Source: Hibiscus mutabilis (taxonomy: Eukaryota > Streptophyta > Magnoliopsida > Malvales > Malvaceae). Taken from it: a stretch of 64,000 nt of DNA. Each line of letters starts with the position of its first letter. Position 1 is the stretch's first letter. The translations under genes were made by a program, and so were the position numbers. Below, piece by piece: positions 1 through 10,570 of this stretch. Below the pieces are notes generated by a model that made no database searches, was not told the DNA's origin, and was given only the letters and a program-made list of their open reading frames with translations. Location: positions 372,001 through 436,000 of the forward strand of contig CM033745.1 of assembly GCA_019671005.1 (NCBI GenBank). Reading direction: 5' to 3'.

Positions 1-260
1 ATATTTAATTTAGTGTTTATAGATTAGTGTTTTAGGTTTACGAGCTTATAATTTAGGGATTGTGATTTGAATTGATAGTTTAGGGTTAGAATTTAAGGTT
101 TATAGGTAAAAATGAAATACCTATTATATTACTCTAAAACTTAAACCATAACCTCTAAAGCCTAAATTCTAACTCAAACCCTAAATTCTAATCACAACCT
201 CTAAATTTTAAACCCGTAAACTTAAGCCCATAAACTTTAAATCTTAAAATAAATCTCTAA
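1..260. repeat. Foldback of degenerate telomere-like repeats
   Basis: The left half is rich in TTTAGGG-like words and the right half in CCCTAAA-like words. The stretch near 40-115 is an imperfect reverse complement of the stretch near 140-235, with the centre near 115-125. It is a degenerate inverted repeat, not a real telomere, because the units vary in length and sequence. Confidence 0.6.
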
Positions 261-1454
261 CCTCTAAAAATAGGGTACTCGTAAAAACAAAAAAAATCAT
301 GACAGTGCATGAGATATTCCCTACGCCATTAATTGATCATTAACAATGTGCCAAAACTAACCATTGTTACTTTTTCTCTCAAAAGTCAGATTTAAACCTA
401 CTAACAGTAGGTTAATATAATTTTATTTAATCCAAAGTATTTTAAAATTGAACCATCTAAATCTTAGATAAAAAAATTTAATCAATCTAACCCAACTTAA
501 ATTATGCATGAATAATTAAGCAACATTGACGATCATGAGAATAAAAATATTTATTATCTTAGAATTAATTTAGATTTCTTTTGGATTTTTTTTGGATAAA
601 TCATTTCATTTGTATTCCTCAAGCAGAAAAATTGTTACTAAAAGAATTACAACCGTATGAGATAATTAGATCTTTAATCTATGCAAAATATTTTAAAATT
701 TTTGCCATCTAACATTTATTATGAAGCTTAATTTTTACCGTGTCCTTGATACAAAAAATTAACTCATCAACACTTCTATTTCTACCTCCAAAATGTCTAA
801 CATTACGTTTCAACCACATAATATGAATATATGCACTCCAAAAAAAATATATATAAAGACTTACCCTTAAGATTTATCTCAATCTTTTACTTCTTTTAGA
901 ATTATAAATAATAGATGTTTCTTTTAGTATTCCAATTCAGTTATAATATACTATTTTAGTTTAATTTCAATTATAGATAAACTTATATACACTTGCATAC
1001 TACAATGTTTAAACATAAATCATTTAAGAAGAATAACATCATCCTTTAACTCTTGAACTATTCAATAAATTTATAGATAATAGATGTTTAAATAAACTAT
1101 AATCATACCAATCAACAGTTATAAAATGCAATTAGAGTCAGGCTCTACCATGACCTGATGAGCATATTTCTATCAAATCTTAATTAAACTACTTAGTAAA
1201 AAAAATAAATAAAAAAATTAAATAATATCCTAGATGTGCATGATTAATATTAAGATATCAATTTTTTAGAATTGCATAATTGAACCAAATCCCTCTGTTC
1301 TCATCAATAGTAACAGTTGACAGAAAATATATATTTATATATAACCTAAAATAATTTACTGGGCTGCCTTATTGTGACTTTTTCACCCATAAAAAAACTT
1401 CCAGATTTCTCTATCCTTCATTCTCTCTCCATATATTTACAACCGTTTGGAATA
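261..1454. other. AT-rich intergenic DNA
   Basis: No credible coding region, RNA gene or complete transposon is visible. The last part probably contains the promoter of the MASS-like gene that starts at 1527. Confidence 0.5.
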
Positions 1455-1462
1455 TATATAAA
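1455..1462 (+). promoter_or_regulatory. TATA box of the MASS-like gene
   Basis: TATATAAA lies about 70 bases upstream of the chosen start codon at 1527. That is a usual TATA position for a short plant 5' leader. It argues against translation starting at the in-frame codon at 1374, which lies upstream of this box. Confidence 0.55.
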
Positions 1463-1526
1463 TGGAGATATAGCCTTTTATCTTTCAGTTTCATTAAAGA
1501 AAAAAGAAGAAAAACCGGCGTCCGCC

Positions 1527-1895
1527 ATGGCTGGTTTGCAAAGATCTGAGGTGTCTTTCAGGAGGCAAGGTTCTTCAGGGCTTGTTTGGGACGACAGGTT
1601 TTTATCGGAGGCGTTGAAACAAAAAGGAGGAACGAAGCCAGACGAACAAGGGCAGTTACAAGACAGTAGTAACCCAGAAAAGATCGACGCCGTTAGGCCG
1701 ACAAGAAACCTTGGACCAATCAATACCGACGAAAGAATCCGATCCAACGGTGAAAGACGAAGTAACCGGACTGGTAGGGTGACCCCTGCTATTGAGCCGC
1801 CTTCTCCGAAGGTGTCAGCTTGTGGCTTTTGCAGTGCTTTCGGGAAACCACCCAAGAATCATAGGAAAAAACCTGGTAAGATTAGATCAAGATAG
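1527..1895 (+). CDS. MAPK kinase substrate protein (At1g80180/MASS-like)
   Basis: Single-exon gene for a 122-residue protein. The start at 1527 was chosen because its context is GCCATGG and because the conserved family N-terminus begins here (MAGLQRSEVSFRRQGSSG). The hallmark FRRQGSSGLVWDDRF lies at residues 11-25. A T-P and an S-P dipeptide (VTPAIEPPSPKV), possible proline-directed MAPK sites, precede a conserved CGFCSAFGKP element and a basic tail. From family knowledge, the Arabidopsis homologues are MAPK substrates linked to stomatal lineage signalling and act at the cell cortex or nucleus; no enzymatic domain is known. The open frame continues 51 codons upstream, but that part is low-complexity and overlaps the TATA box, so it is not included. 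No defects are seen. Confidence 0.88.
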   Translation: MAGLQRSEVSFRRQGSSGLVWDDRFLSEALKQKGGTKPDEQGQLQDSSNPEKIDAVRPTRNLGPINTDERIRSNGERRSNRTGRVTPAIEPPSPKVSACGFCSAFGKPPKNHRKKPGKIRSR

Positions 1896-3000
1896 GTCTT
1901 TTTGATAGTTCTTGTATTTCCCAGTAACCGGAGATGGGAACTCCGGTGAACTTCATGGGTAGTGTTAGTATAGTAATATATGTTTTTCTAGTCTTGGTGA
2001 TGTTTTTTTTTTCTCTTTTCTTTTGGGTGTTTAAAGTTTTGAACTCTTTAAATTCAGTTAATGTTTGTGGTTTGAACTTTGGAATGGTATGTAATTAAAC
2101 TAATCTGTAAATGTTTTACTATTTGAGTCTTGATGAGACAAAATTTTCAGACGAATAAAAAGCCAAAATCTTGATTCACACTCATCTCTTGGCATCTGGG
2201 TTTGAACTTGATCAACTTTAGGTTTTTCTTCATTCTTTTATTCTGGATTGGGAATTAGTGTCGCGGTTTTAATTTTTTTTTAAATTTGTACAATTTATTA
2301 TAAAATATAATAATTATAATTATAATTATAAAAAGTTACTTTTTAATAATTTTTAGAGTATTTTTCAATACTTATAAAAAGATTTAATTGAAAGGAAAAA
2401 AAATTTAGAGGCTCAATCGAAAGTTTCATTATGAATTTGAGGACTTAATTAAAATAAAACATCTTAATTAAATTAAAAATTTGCCTTAAAAGACTAAATT
2501 GTAAACGAAGTAAAACTTTTAAGTTTCTCCAAATATTCACTAAGACTTTAATTCTTCTCCCCGCCATTTATCCTTTTTAATGTTTCAATGTCTTCTCAGA
2601 GTCACTTTCTCTTTCAATTTTATTTTCACTCGATTTCTGACCACCATTCATTCATCGTCCGTGAAATGCACCATACCTACCATTCAACTCCTCATTCCAT
2701 TTCGAGTAAACCTCGACCAATTGTTTCTTTTTTTCGTCGGTCGTTAAAGAGATTTGAGCTAAAAATTTGGACGAACTATCCGCGATTGTTCTGAAAACGA
2801 GAATAACGGTCCGTTATCGACGTAATTGACCGCTACCCGTTAAATCGTAGCCGCAATTCATCGTTTTTAATGTGAATTCAATTTTTAAAGTAATTTTCAG
2901 CAAAAATTATTTCGACCACAGTACTACCGTTATATAGCGGCCGGGATCGTAATTACAAACCGCTTTTCAAAACCCTGATAGTACTTTAATATTTATGGGT
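1896..3000. other. Intergenic DNA, 3' flank of MASS gene and possible decayed MITE
   Basis: It begins with the 3' untranslated region of the MASS-like gene, then AT-rich dispersed repeat. Around 2795-2985 the composition changes to CG-containing words (for example CCGTTATCG and AGCGGCCGGG), and the stretch ends in GCTTTTCAAAACCCTG, which resembles the end of a known style of plant MITE. No gene was found. Confidence 0.4.
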
Positions 3001-3144
3001 TCCTTGCGGGAAAAAGGGTGAATTTGCCCGAGAATGTTCTTTTCTTTTGTCAGGAATCTCTAGGGATCATCATAACAGGGGAGTTTTCAACCAGGTTGCT
3101 CCCTTCGTTTCTTGGTTGCTCTTATGAATTCTATCCTTTTGACT

Positions 3145-3540
3145 GTCTGCTAGGGTTTAGGGTTTGAAGTTTATGGTTTAGGATTTGGAGTTTATGGTTT
3201 AGGGCTTAAACAATAAGCATCAAACCTTAAAATCAACTCAAACCGTAAACCTTAAACTCTAAACCCTGAACTTAAATCTTAAACAATAAACCCTAAGCAC
3301 TAAACCTTAAACCCAAACCCTACTCCCTAAACCTCAAAACCTAAACCATAAGCCATAAACCCTAAAATGAAACAATAGACTCTAAACCACAAAACCTAAA
3401 CCCCTAAACCACAAAACCTAAACCTTAAACTATAAGCACTAAATTCTAAACCCTAAACCACAAACAATTAGCCATAAACCTCAAACCATAAACATTAAAC
3501 TATAAACTCTAGAACTCAAACCATAAACAATAAAAAATGC
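3145..3540. repeat. Degenerate telomere-like repeat block with strand switch
   Basis: Begins with TTTAGGGTTTGAAGTTTATGG-type words and switches near 3205 to CCCTAAACC-type words that continue to about 3540. Units are 6-9 bases and irregular, unlike active telomere arrays. The strand switch gives it an inverted organisation like the blocks at 1-260 and 63300-63720. Confidence 0.65.
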
Positions 3541-4186
3541 AAAACATAGAACCAGTTAAAAATAAAATGTAAAAAATAGGGATTGACATCAACATTAAAA
3601 ACAACATTCTCCCCTGAACGAATAGGATCTTTACTCATGTGCAAGAACAAAATATCCCCCTGCATATAATATAGTAATCCTCACTAATCAAATAACATAA
3701 ACATGACTAACGGCAGGTTGCTAACAATAACTAGCGCAGTACAGTTGTCAGTAACTTCCAGATTTTAGTTTGCTTAGATATAATGTCATATAAAAGGAGT
3801 AACGGGATAGATTTAAGTAACAAAAGTGACGCATGCCATTAGCCTGAGCTTTACGTGTTAGAGATTCAAAGCCATAAAATCTTCATTTTCAAACTATCTT
3901 ACTTTTGTTTCTAAAACAATAGAGTACAATCTGAACGTCTCCAGATGACAGGATATCAACTCTCAAGGGTAGCATTCCATTCCTACCGAGTGAGCAATAA
4001 AGAAAAATCTTATCATAGTATAAATGCAGGTGGTTTCAAGAAAGAGCAAAATTAGTCTTCCTATATTCTGGAGGAACACTCGCATCAGATTTGCAAAAGA
4101 AATAGTGCAGAATCGAATACGGTTTATTTAATGCAGTGATGCCCCAAAATCATTTAAAAATTTGCTTCTTATTTGATTATATTAAG
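3541..4186. other. Intergenic DNA downstream of the SEC11 fragment
   Basis: No complete gene. On the minus strand near 3900-4000 a short open stretch reads GRNGMLPLRVDILSSGDVQ. I could not assign it to a family with confidence. The remaining SEC11 exons expected here are not found. Confidence 0.35.
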
Positions 4187-4859
4187 CCAGGTTCCATACT
4201 TCCAGAAAGAACAACGGCAACAGGAGGTTCACTGCCTTCCATATTATAAGGGCTGATGTAACAATCTTACCTGAAACATGAAGGCTTCCTATACGATTGA
4301 AATTTCTCAGGGAGGATAATTCATGAATCATGACAACAGCCTTTCTGTTCAATCAAGAATGCCGCGAATGTCAATTTAGAGTTTATAAGAAACACGAAAT
4401 ACTACGCCTTAAACTTTTACAGAGTTTAATTCGCTTTGATCAGAATAAACAAAACTAGTCAAAAGGATGAAAAAGAAATTTATTGTCCTTTAAAGTCAAA
4501 AGAAGTCAACTTCAAATAAATTCCTAGACAATACAATAACCCATTAAGCAAACCCATAAACAAAAAAAGTTCTCCCACTCTGGATCTGTCTGAAACAAAA
4601 ATCAAAATAATGGTTTTTCAATTTGTCAAAGGGTAAAAAACAATTCGGCTTGGGTTTTCCCAAAAGGTTAAAAATTTATCTCAATTCAAACTCAGAAGGA
4701 TGACAGAAGATTAGTCAGTGTGAAAGAAATAAACGAGGAGATGAGTGACATTGCAATAGAGAAGCCATTAACAAACGTACCAAGACTGACGGCCTGGGTG
4801 AGGAGCTGGCGGATCTGAATTGATTTAATGGAGTCTACGGTGTCTCCGATCAACCCCAT
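4187..4859 (-). pseudogene. SEC11: Signal peptidase complex catalytic subunit SEC11, 5' fragment
   Basis: Exon 1 (4781-4859) encodes MGLIGDTVDSIKSIQIRQLL and ends in phase 1 at a GTACGT donor. Exon 2 starts at 4270 after TTTCAG and continues in frame as GKIVTSALIIWKA. A deletion of about 19 bases near 4232-4236 then shifts the frame. The next recognisable block reads SEPPVAVVLSGSMEPG, which contains the Ser of the signal peptidase active site (SGSMEP). Homology stops at about 4187 and all later exons (His, Asp and the C-terminal membrane segment) are missing. SEC11 is the ER membrane protease that removes signal peptides. Without the later exons this copy cannot be active. The intact splice sites suggest a duplicated genomic segment, not a retrocopy. 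The first intron is about 510 bases. Confidence 0.8.
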
Positions 4860-6004
4860 TTCTTTATCTCTTTCTGTTTTTTCTTCTTCTTCTTCTTCCT
4901 GTTTTGCAATTGCATTTTGCAGGTATATATACTAATTCGAAGGCGCAAAATCCCCAGTTCCCTGTTTCATTTCGTTGTTACATTTTGGGTTAAATACAAC
5001 TTTGGCCTTGAATTATACCGAGTCTATCAAATTGGCATCTAGAAAATAAAGATTTTCTAAAATATAGTATTATTTTCATCGACTTTATAAAAAAGTAATA
5101 CATCAATTATATTTTTTTATAAATACTAAATATTTTTTTCTTTATATTGGTGTAGAGCCTTAAATATTGCAGATATCATTTAGAGTGATAAATTAAATTG
5201 AGTTAACTCTTTATTATTATTGATTATTTAGGAGTCAAGCTCTACTTTTGTAGAGAAATCTTGCATTGATTATTAAATCAAAAAATAATTATAAATATTT
5301 TAATATTAATTAAATATAAAAAGTATTATGTGATACACTATTAATAAAAAAATTAATTTTACATACGGTATTAAAATTATGATATGGGTATTTAGTTTTT
5401 TATAATTGTATTTAAATCTTTTAAAAAGATAAAATAAAGAAATGTAACACTTGTCATCCTCCTCTTAAGCTTATTTGTGAAGTTACTTTTTCACTGATAA
5501 TGTTTCCGATAATAAATTGAATTTATAAATTATATTGATTGAAAGTCATGCAAGTTGGACCAAACCAAACGTTGGATTATGTTCTTACAACACGATTGAC
5601 AAATTAAACCGGTTCTGAAAATATAACCCTCGTGGTATTTTGTCAGTGTCGTGACTAAAAATGTTCATAAGTTTGATCAGATTGACGTATAAAATTAATG
5701 TACTTAGACAATTTAACATGAGATTTGAACGTTAAAATTTACCTAAATTGGAACATGATATCGCTAAATTTCAAATATAATCCGAACTCATAGAACTACG
5801 GAACACTGAAAGCCTTAAAAAGGAAAAATCGGCATTGCAATTTTTTTTTTTCAGACAACAAAAGTCATTACTCATTACCATCAACCACGTTAAACATTTG
5901 TATTTCTCCAATCTCTGAAATCCCTGAATAAGTTTCAATACATCAAAACAGTAGATTCCCAAACTGACCTTCAACATTAACTCCCCCCAATTTGCCTACA
6001 CTGA
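4860..6004. other. Intergenic DNA
   Basis: A CTT microsatellite (about 4877-4899) lies just upstream of the SEC11 fragment, in its former 5' leader. The rest is AT-rich DNA resembling decayed LTR or MITE material. Nothing codable is seen. The 3' flank of the ATS3-like gene lies at its right end. Confidence 0.45.
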
Positions 6005-6887
6005 TCATGCAGAAGCAGAAGCCCCCTTATTACAGAAATCAAAGCCATACCAAATCCCATTAGGAACAAAGACATTGTAATAAAATGTGGCAGCTTTGGT
6101 ATAGTAGCCATACACGGACACGCTCTCTGGCTTCCAACCATCATATCCACTCCTGTACAGGTACAGATAGCAAACCTGGTATGTGCAAGGCCCCTTTATT
6201 TGAAATGTATCAGTCGAACACCTTTCAAATGTTCTTGAGGATGGATCATCTAGCCTCGGTGCATACACCTATTCATTCAAACCATACTCGGTTCAACCAA
6301 TTCCCAATTTCATGATTCCACTAAGGGCCTAATGATCTTTATCAGCCATCTTTTAGTGACAATTTTTTGTTGTTTGGATCATTAAAAAGCAATTAAAACA
6401 TACCTGATTTCCATAAGCATCGCCAAATGCAAGACTGATTTGATCTCGTGTATACCTAGTTGAAGAGCAGCTAGTCCTTATTGACACTGTGTAAGAGCAA
6501 CCCCCACCATTCTATGAAGAAAAAAACAAAGTAGAGATCTATGAAATCAGATTTCCTGGAAATTTCATGAACACTGAAGTTTGATTTCCCAGCAAGATTT
6601 GCTCAAAAGAAACTATAACTAAAACGATCTCCTGATCAAATATATGAAAATAAAGCAAAAATTAGAGATCCATGAAATCAGATTCGTACCTGGGTTGCAT
6701 TGACCTTGAAGGATTCGAGAGGCTGAGGCCGAGGGAGTGGAAAGATGCGCTTAGCATCAGCAACGGTGAAGAAGATGAAAATCAAGGGAATTAAACAGAT
6801 CAAGCTCTCGTCATCTTCCAATATACAAGGAATGAATTTTCTATGGAGAAGCGAAAATCTAATGATATGAATGTGGGAACCAAACAA
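6005..6887 (-). CDS. ATS3: Embryo-specific protein ATS3-like (PLAT/LH2 domain), three exons
   Basis: Exons: 6690-6887, 6404-6511 and 6005-6268, joined in phase 0 with GT-AG introns, for 189 residues. Exon 1 carries a hydrophobic stretch (LICLIPLIFIFFTVADA) followed by KRIFPLPRPQP. Exon 2 reads NGGGCSYTVSIRTSCSSTRY. Exon 3 has GPCTYQVCYLYLYRSGYDGW and ends GIWYGFDFCNKGASASA. This is the ATS3 family: secreted plant proteins with a PLAT/LH2-like beta-sandwich and conserved cysteines, originally found in seeds; the exact molecular role is unsettled. Oddity: about 27 residues precede the hydrophobic signal core, which is long for a signal peptide. A second ATG (MTRA) just before the core is out of frame and hits a stop, so the true start may have been damaged by a small indel. 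Confidence 0.82.
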
Positions 6888-7529
6888 CTATCACTCTTTA
6901 CTGGATATAGCTGTGGACTTTTCTAATAATAAAAAGGGTATTATGTCTTTTGGGTTACAGAAAAGAATATCACAGCATTATGCTGTTCTAAGCTTTTAAT
7001 TGTCTTTGAACAGGTAGTACCCAACCAAATGTCCTTTTTGCCCTCCATTGTCTTGGCAGTATCTTTATTGAGTCACCCAACATAAAGGCATATATCAAAA
7101 CAACACCGAACATGATGGTGAACAAGGACGAAGGGATTTATGGGTTGCCACTCTCGATTTTAGGTCCTTATTAGTTTAAATACTAATCAAATAAGATTTT
7201 TGTCACTCCCGATTTTTATATTTTAAGGTTTAATAGACTCTTCATCTCCTAATGTTTGATCTTAACTACGTCTCTAATGGCAAAATAAATTAATGTTTGA
7301 ACTTAAACATGAGGTGCATTAATTCTGCTTGCATATTCTAAGAAATTTGTAGAACAACTTTTGGATACAACTTTCAGAAGTAACTAAAATGTTATACTCT
7401 TGGTCAATAATTAACCTCAATTGTTTATATCCCTTGAACTTATTAACCTTGAAGTAGCTTGAAGATGAGGTTGCAAACAATGTGATTAATAAATCAAAAT
7501 TACAAAATAATAAATTTACATTACAAACA
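6888..7529. other. Intergenic DNA upstream of ATS3-like gene
   Basis: Contains the ATS3-like promoter region (no clear TATA box recognised), then AT-rich dispersed repeat. Short open frames on the minus strand at 7319-7600 continue the LINE remnant out of frame and are not genes. Confidence 0.4.
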
Positions 7530-7791
7530 TTATTTAAGAACATGATATATAAAACGAAGAGAAACATTTTTCTCAAGGTCGTGACATTCAAGCTCGTCAC
7601 AATTCCATGCTTTCTTTAAAATAGCAAGCGTTGTGTTGTACTTTGCTAGACAGTTGAAAAAAATCTTCCCTACAAGGACATGGTTCTTGATGACCATATT
7701 AACTTCCCCATCCTCATTTAAGTGTATCAGTGAGAATGACACTCTCTATTTTCTCGGAAATGGTAACAGTTGTGTTTGAAGATGAAGCCAT
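7530..7791 (-). pseudogene. LINE ORF1 fragment with DUF4283-like domain
   Basis: Minus-strand reading starts at ATG 7791 (MASSSNTTVTISEKIESV). A frameshift near 7718 is needed to continue into NEDGEVNMVIKNHVLVGK, followed by a block ending in LKKAWNCDELE. The pattern (hydrophobic LVGK, then LKKAWN) is that of the DUF4283 domain found in ORF1 proteins of plant non-LTR retrotransposons, normally followed by a CCHC zinc knuckle; no knuckle remains here. It is a truncated, frameshifted remnant. The upstream bases to about 8000 are pyrimidine-rich and may be the element's 5' leader. Confidence 0.5.
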
Positions 7792-8679
7792 AGTCACCCT
7801 CCAGAAACTGAAAACCAAAACAAAGAGTCAAAGGAAAAAAACAGAAGAAACAACCAAGACTCAACCACCACACTTATCCCCTCGAACTTAACCTGAGAAC
7901 AAGGACCCGGCACCTTTTGAGACGGAAGAGACAAAAGGAATGGTACAAAGAAAACTCAAAGCAAGCAGCAAGAGAGAAAAAGGAGAGGAGAAATGGCGTG
8001 ATAAAGTATCTGCGTGTTTATTGTCATTTGTTACTTTTGACGTGTTAATATAAAATAGAATAGAACTACCATATCTACCAACTATGTTTCCCATCTTATC
8101 TCATTCATGTGCTGATGTGCATATTTTTCTGCTTTTTATCTACCAAAGAGAAATATATAGATTGGTTCTCCAACATTTCATTTAGGTCCTTGTAATTGAC
8201 TCGATCTAAATAAAATTAGAGTTCTTTTTTCAAAAGACTAATTTATATAATGAGCAATTGAGCATGATGAACAGAAATCATCTGTCTTTTTATATGTTTA
8301 ACTAATAATTTTATACTATTGTATTAATAATGTTTCTGTTTTATTAATTATACATCTGACATAAAATTATTAGTGAGACGTATAAAAGAACACAGAAAAG
8401 ACAGATAAATTTTATTCGAGCATGATACATGTTACTTAAAAGGGAACTCAAGAACATCAATACGCTTTACATTGTTATATTTTTTTTAATAGAAATATAG
8501 ACATTTTAAAAATTTCTCTCTAAACCTAAATAGGGGGAAAAGAGTGCCCAAAATTTTATTCATCACACGGAAATGTACACGAACTTAATTAACATTTGTC
8601 CAACAACATATCAAAAAACCATTGGTTTCACTAGCACTCTAACTCGCTCAGGAAACAAAGTCACCCATTCTAGACAAAA
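7792..8679. other. AT-rich DNA between two LINE remnants
   Basis: Possible 5' leader of the ORF1 fragment (7792-8000) and the 3' trailer of the RT/RNase H LINE fragment (about 8480-8679), including a minus-strand AATAAAA at about 8555 and a short A-rich tract near 8480. No gene seen. Confidence 0.4.
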
Positions 8680-10570
8680 TTACTCGTTAGTCCACATGAA
8701 ACCAGCAACCCTTTGCACCCCCTGTTGCGCTAAAGCATGTGCAACACCATTCATTTCCCTATGAGCAAAGGTAATTTTCCAAGAGTGCTCAACACAATAA
8801 GACTTGCACTGTGAAACTAAATCAGCAAAAGGACCAGGGACCTGACAAATACCCGATATCCAGTTTACAGCCAGCTGACTGTCAGATTCGATAGTCAAAG
8901 AACAAGATTCGTTCCACTTTGACCCGGAAAAAAGATGGCAAGCTTTCAAAATGGCATTAAGTTCGGCTCCAGTTGGGTCCGAAACACCAATGGACATTGA
9001 AAATTTTAACCAAGAACAACCCGAATGATCTCGAAGGATACCCCCAATTCTGGCTTCACTGAAACTACCTTTCACCGACGCATCAACATTGAACTTGAGC
9101 GTTCCCAAAAGAGGGAGAACCCAACACCGAGGAAGGGGTCTAGATTGAACATCTGACACTACCCTGCACAAATTTGGGTTTTGAATATAATCCGTGATAG
9201 AATATGAGAGTAGAGGCCATTTACTTTTGCACCAAAATCCTATTTTAGCTAGAGTCAGTTCAAACATGAGATCCACATTGCAGCACTTATCATTAAATAA
9301 GAAATCGTTTCTGCATAACCAAATGATCCAAATTATCCCGAAGAAAGCTAACCTCCATATGGGTTTGACAGCATGTACAATCGGCTGACTATTCCACGCT
9401 AGAAGGAAGGATTTTAGATCGTCTAGCATGGTCAGGTGGATATTCCAGATTCGACTCCATCTCTGCCATACTCTCCAAGAGATTTCACAATGACACAATA
9501 GGTGGTTCACCGATTCTGGATATTTAGAACATAGCACACAAAAAACAGGATTTGTAAAAGATACACCACGCTTAATAAGCTCAGAAAACGTTAGGATTCT
9601 GCCTTGAACAGTTGAACGGCTCTCCAAAGAAACGCTTCCACCTTAGGGGGTGCAAGATTCGGCCATATCAATCTCCACACCATGTCCTTAGCAACCCCAA
9701 TTACTGAGCATGAATCACATAATGACTTCGGTTTATAGGAACCACTCGAATCTCCCACCCATTTGAGTCGATCAATCAAACCTGCATCCCTAGATGCTCG
9801 GTCCAAAGTTTTAATAAAATCATCCCACAGGGCCTGTTCCCACACGAAAAGGGTCCGTCTGAGTTCAATGTTCCAAACCCAAGAGCCCATCACCTTATGG
9901 CCAAATTACCAGATTTATTAACTGCCACTGCATATATTCTTGGAAATGCGTCTTTAAGGGTCGGAAAATCTGTCCAACAATCATCCCAAAAGTTAATCGA
10001 ATTACCATTTCCCAAAACAAAGCGAAAAATGAGAGTGTGAGTAAATCAACAGGATTAAACTCTTGCTTAATAAGCTCAGAAAACCTCGTTAATGCACCTC
10101 GATAACCTCTTGGATAAGACTCTTGCTAGAATCTTATATAAACTACTGACCAAGGAAATAGGCCTGAAATCCTCTATAGATATTAGGTCGGATTTCTTGA
10201 TTGATTTATCCTTTAATTTCCCCTTGTAAAAATCCTCAAAAAACTCCAACACTTTCTCCTGGATTGAAGGCCAAAATTTCTTATAAAAATCCAGATTAAA
10301 ATCATCGAGTCCGGGTGTCTTGTTACCATCAGCGGATTGAATGGCCCCCTAAATTTCGTCTGCCGTAAAAGGATCTTCAAGTTCTCTAGCAGACTCGGAC
10401 CTGAGAAGTTTAAAAACACCACCGGAATTCTTGATGCGGACAGTAGTACAATTATAACTTTGCTTAAAATGATCCTCAAAAGCCTTCGCAATAAGATCTC
10501 GATCCTCCAAAACAGTGGTACCAACTCTTAGTGATGAAATTGTGTTCCTGCTTTTCCGCAAGGATGCAGA
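8680..10570 (-). mobile_element. Internally deleted LINE (non-LTR retrotransposon): RT fragment, zf-RVT, RNase H
   Basis: Read on the minus strand. From 10561 comes the region before the RT core (SRNTISSLRVGTTVLEDRDL), then near 10070-10210 the RT motif DFRPISLVSSLYKILARVLS. The sequence then jumps directly to the post-RT region (GNGNSINFWDDCWTDFPTLK, about 9930-10030). At 9591-9893 lies the zf-RVT module, and at 8680-9627 its C-x2-C...H part (FCVLCSKYPESVNHLLCHC). An RVT_3-type RNase H follows: FNVDASVKGS, then GAELNAIL, IESDSQLAVNWI and NGVAHALAQQG. The RT catalytic YADD block is missing and at least three frameshifts occur, so it is dead. A 20-base repeat marks the deletion (see findings). 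Confidence 0.85.

Noticed and set aside
1374..1526. N-terminal extension of the MASS-like protein
   Set aside because: In frame but low-complexity, not conserved in the family, and overlapping the TATA box; the Kozak context at 1527 is far better.
3145..3540. True telomere or chromosome end
   Set aside because: Units are irregular, switch strand and lie between single-copy genes.
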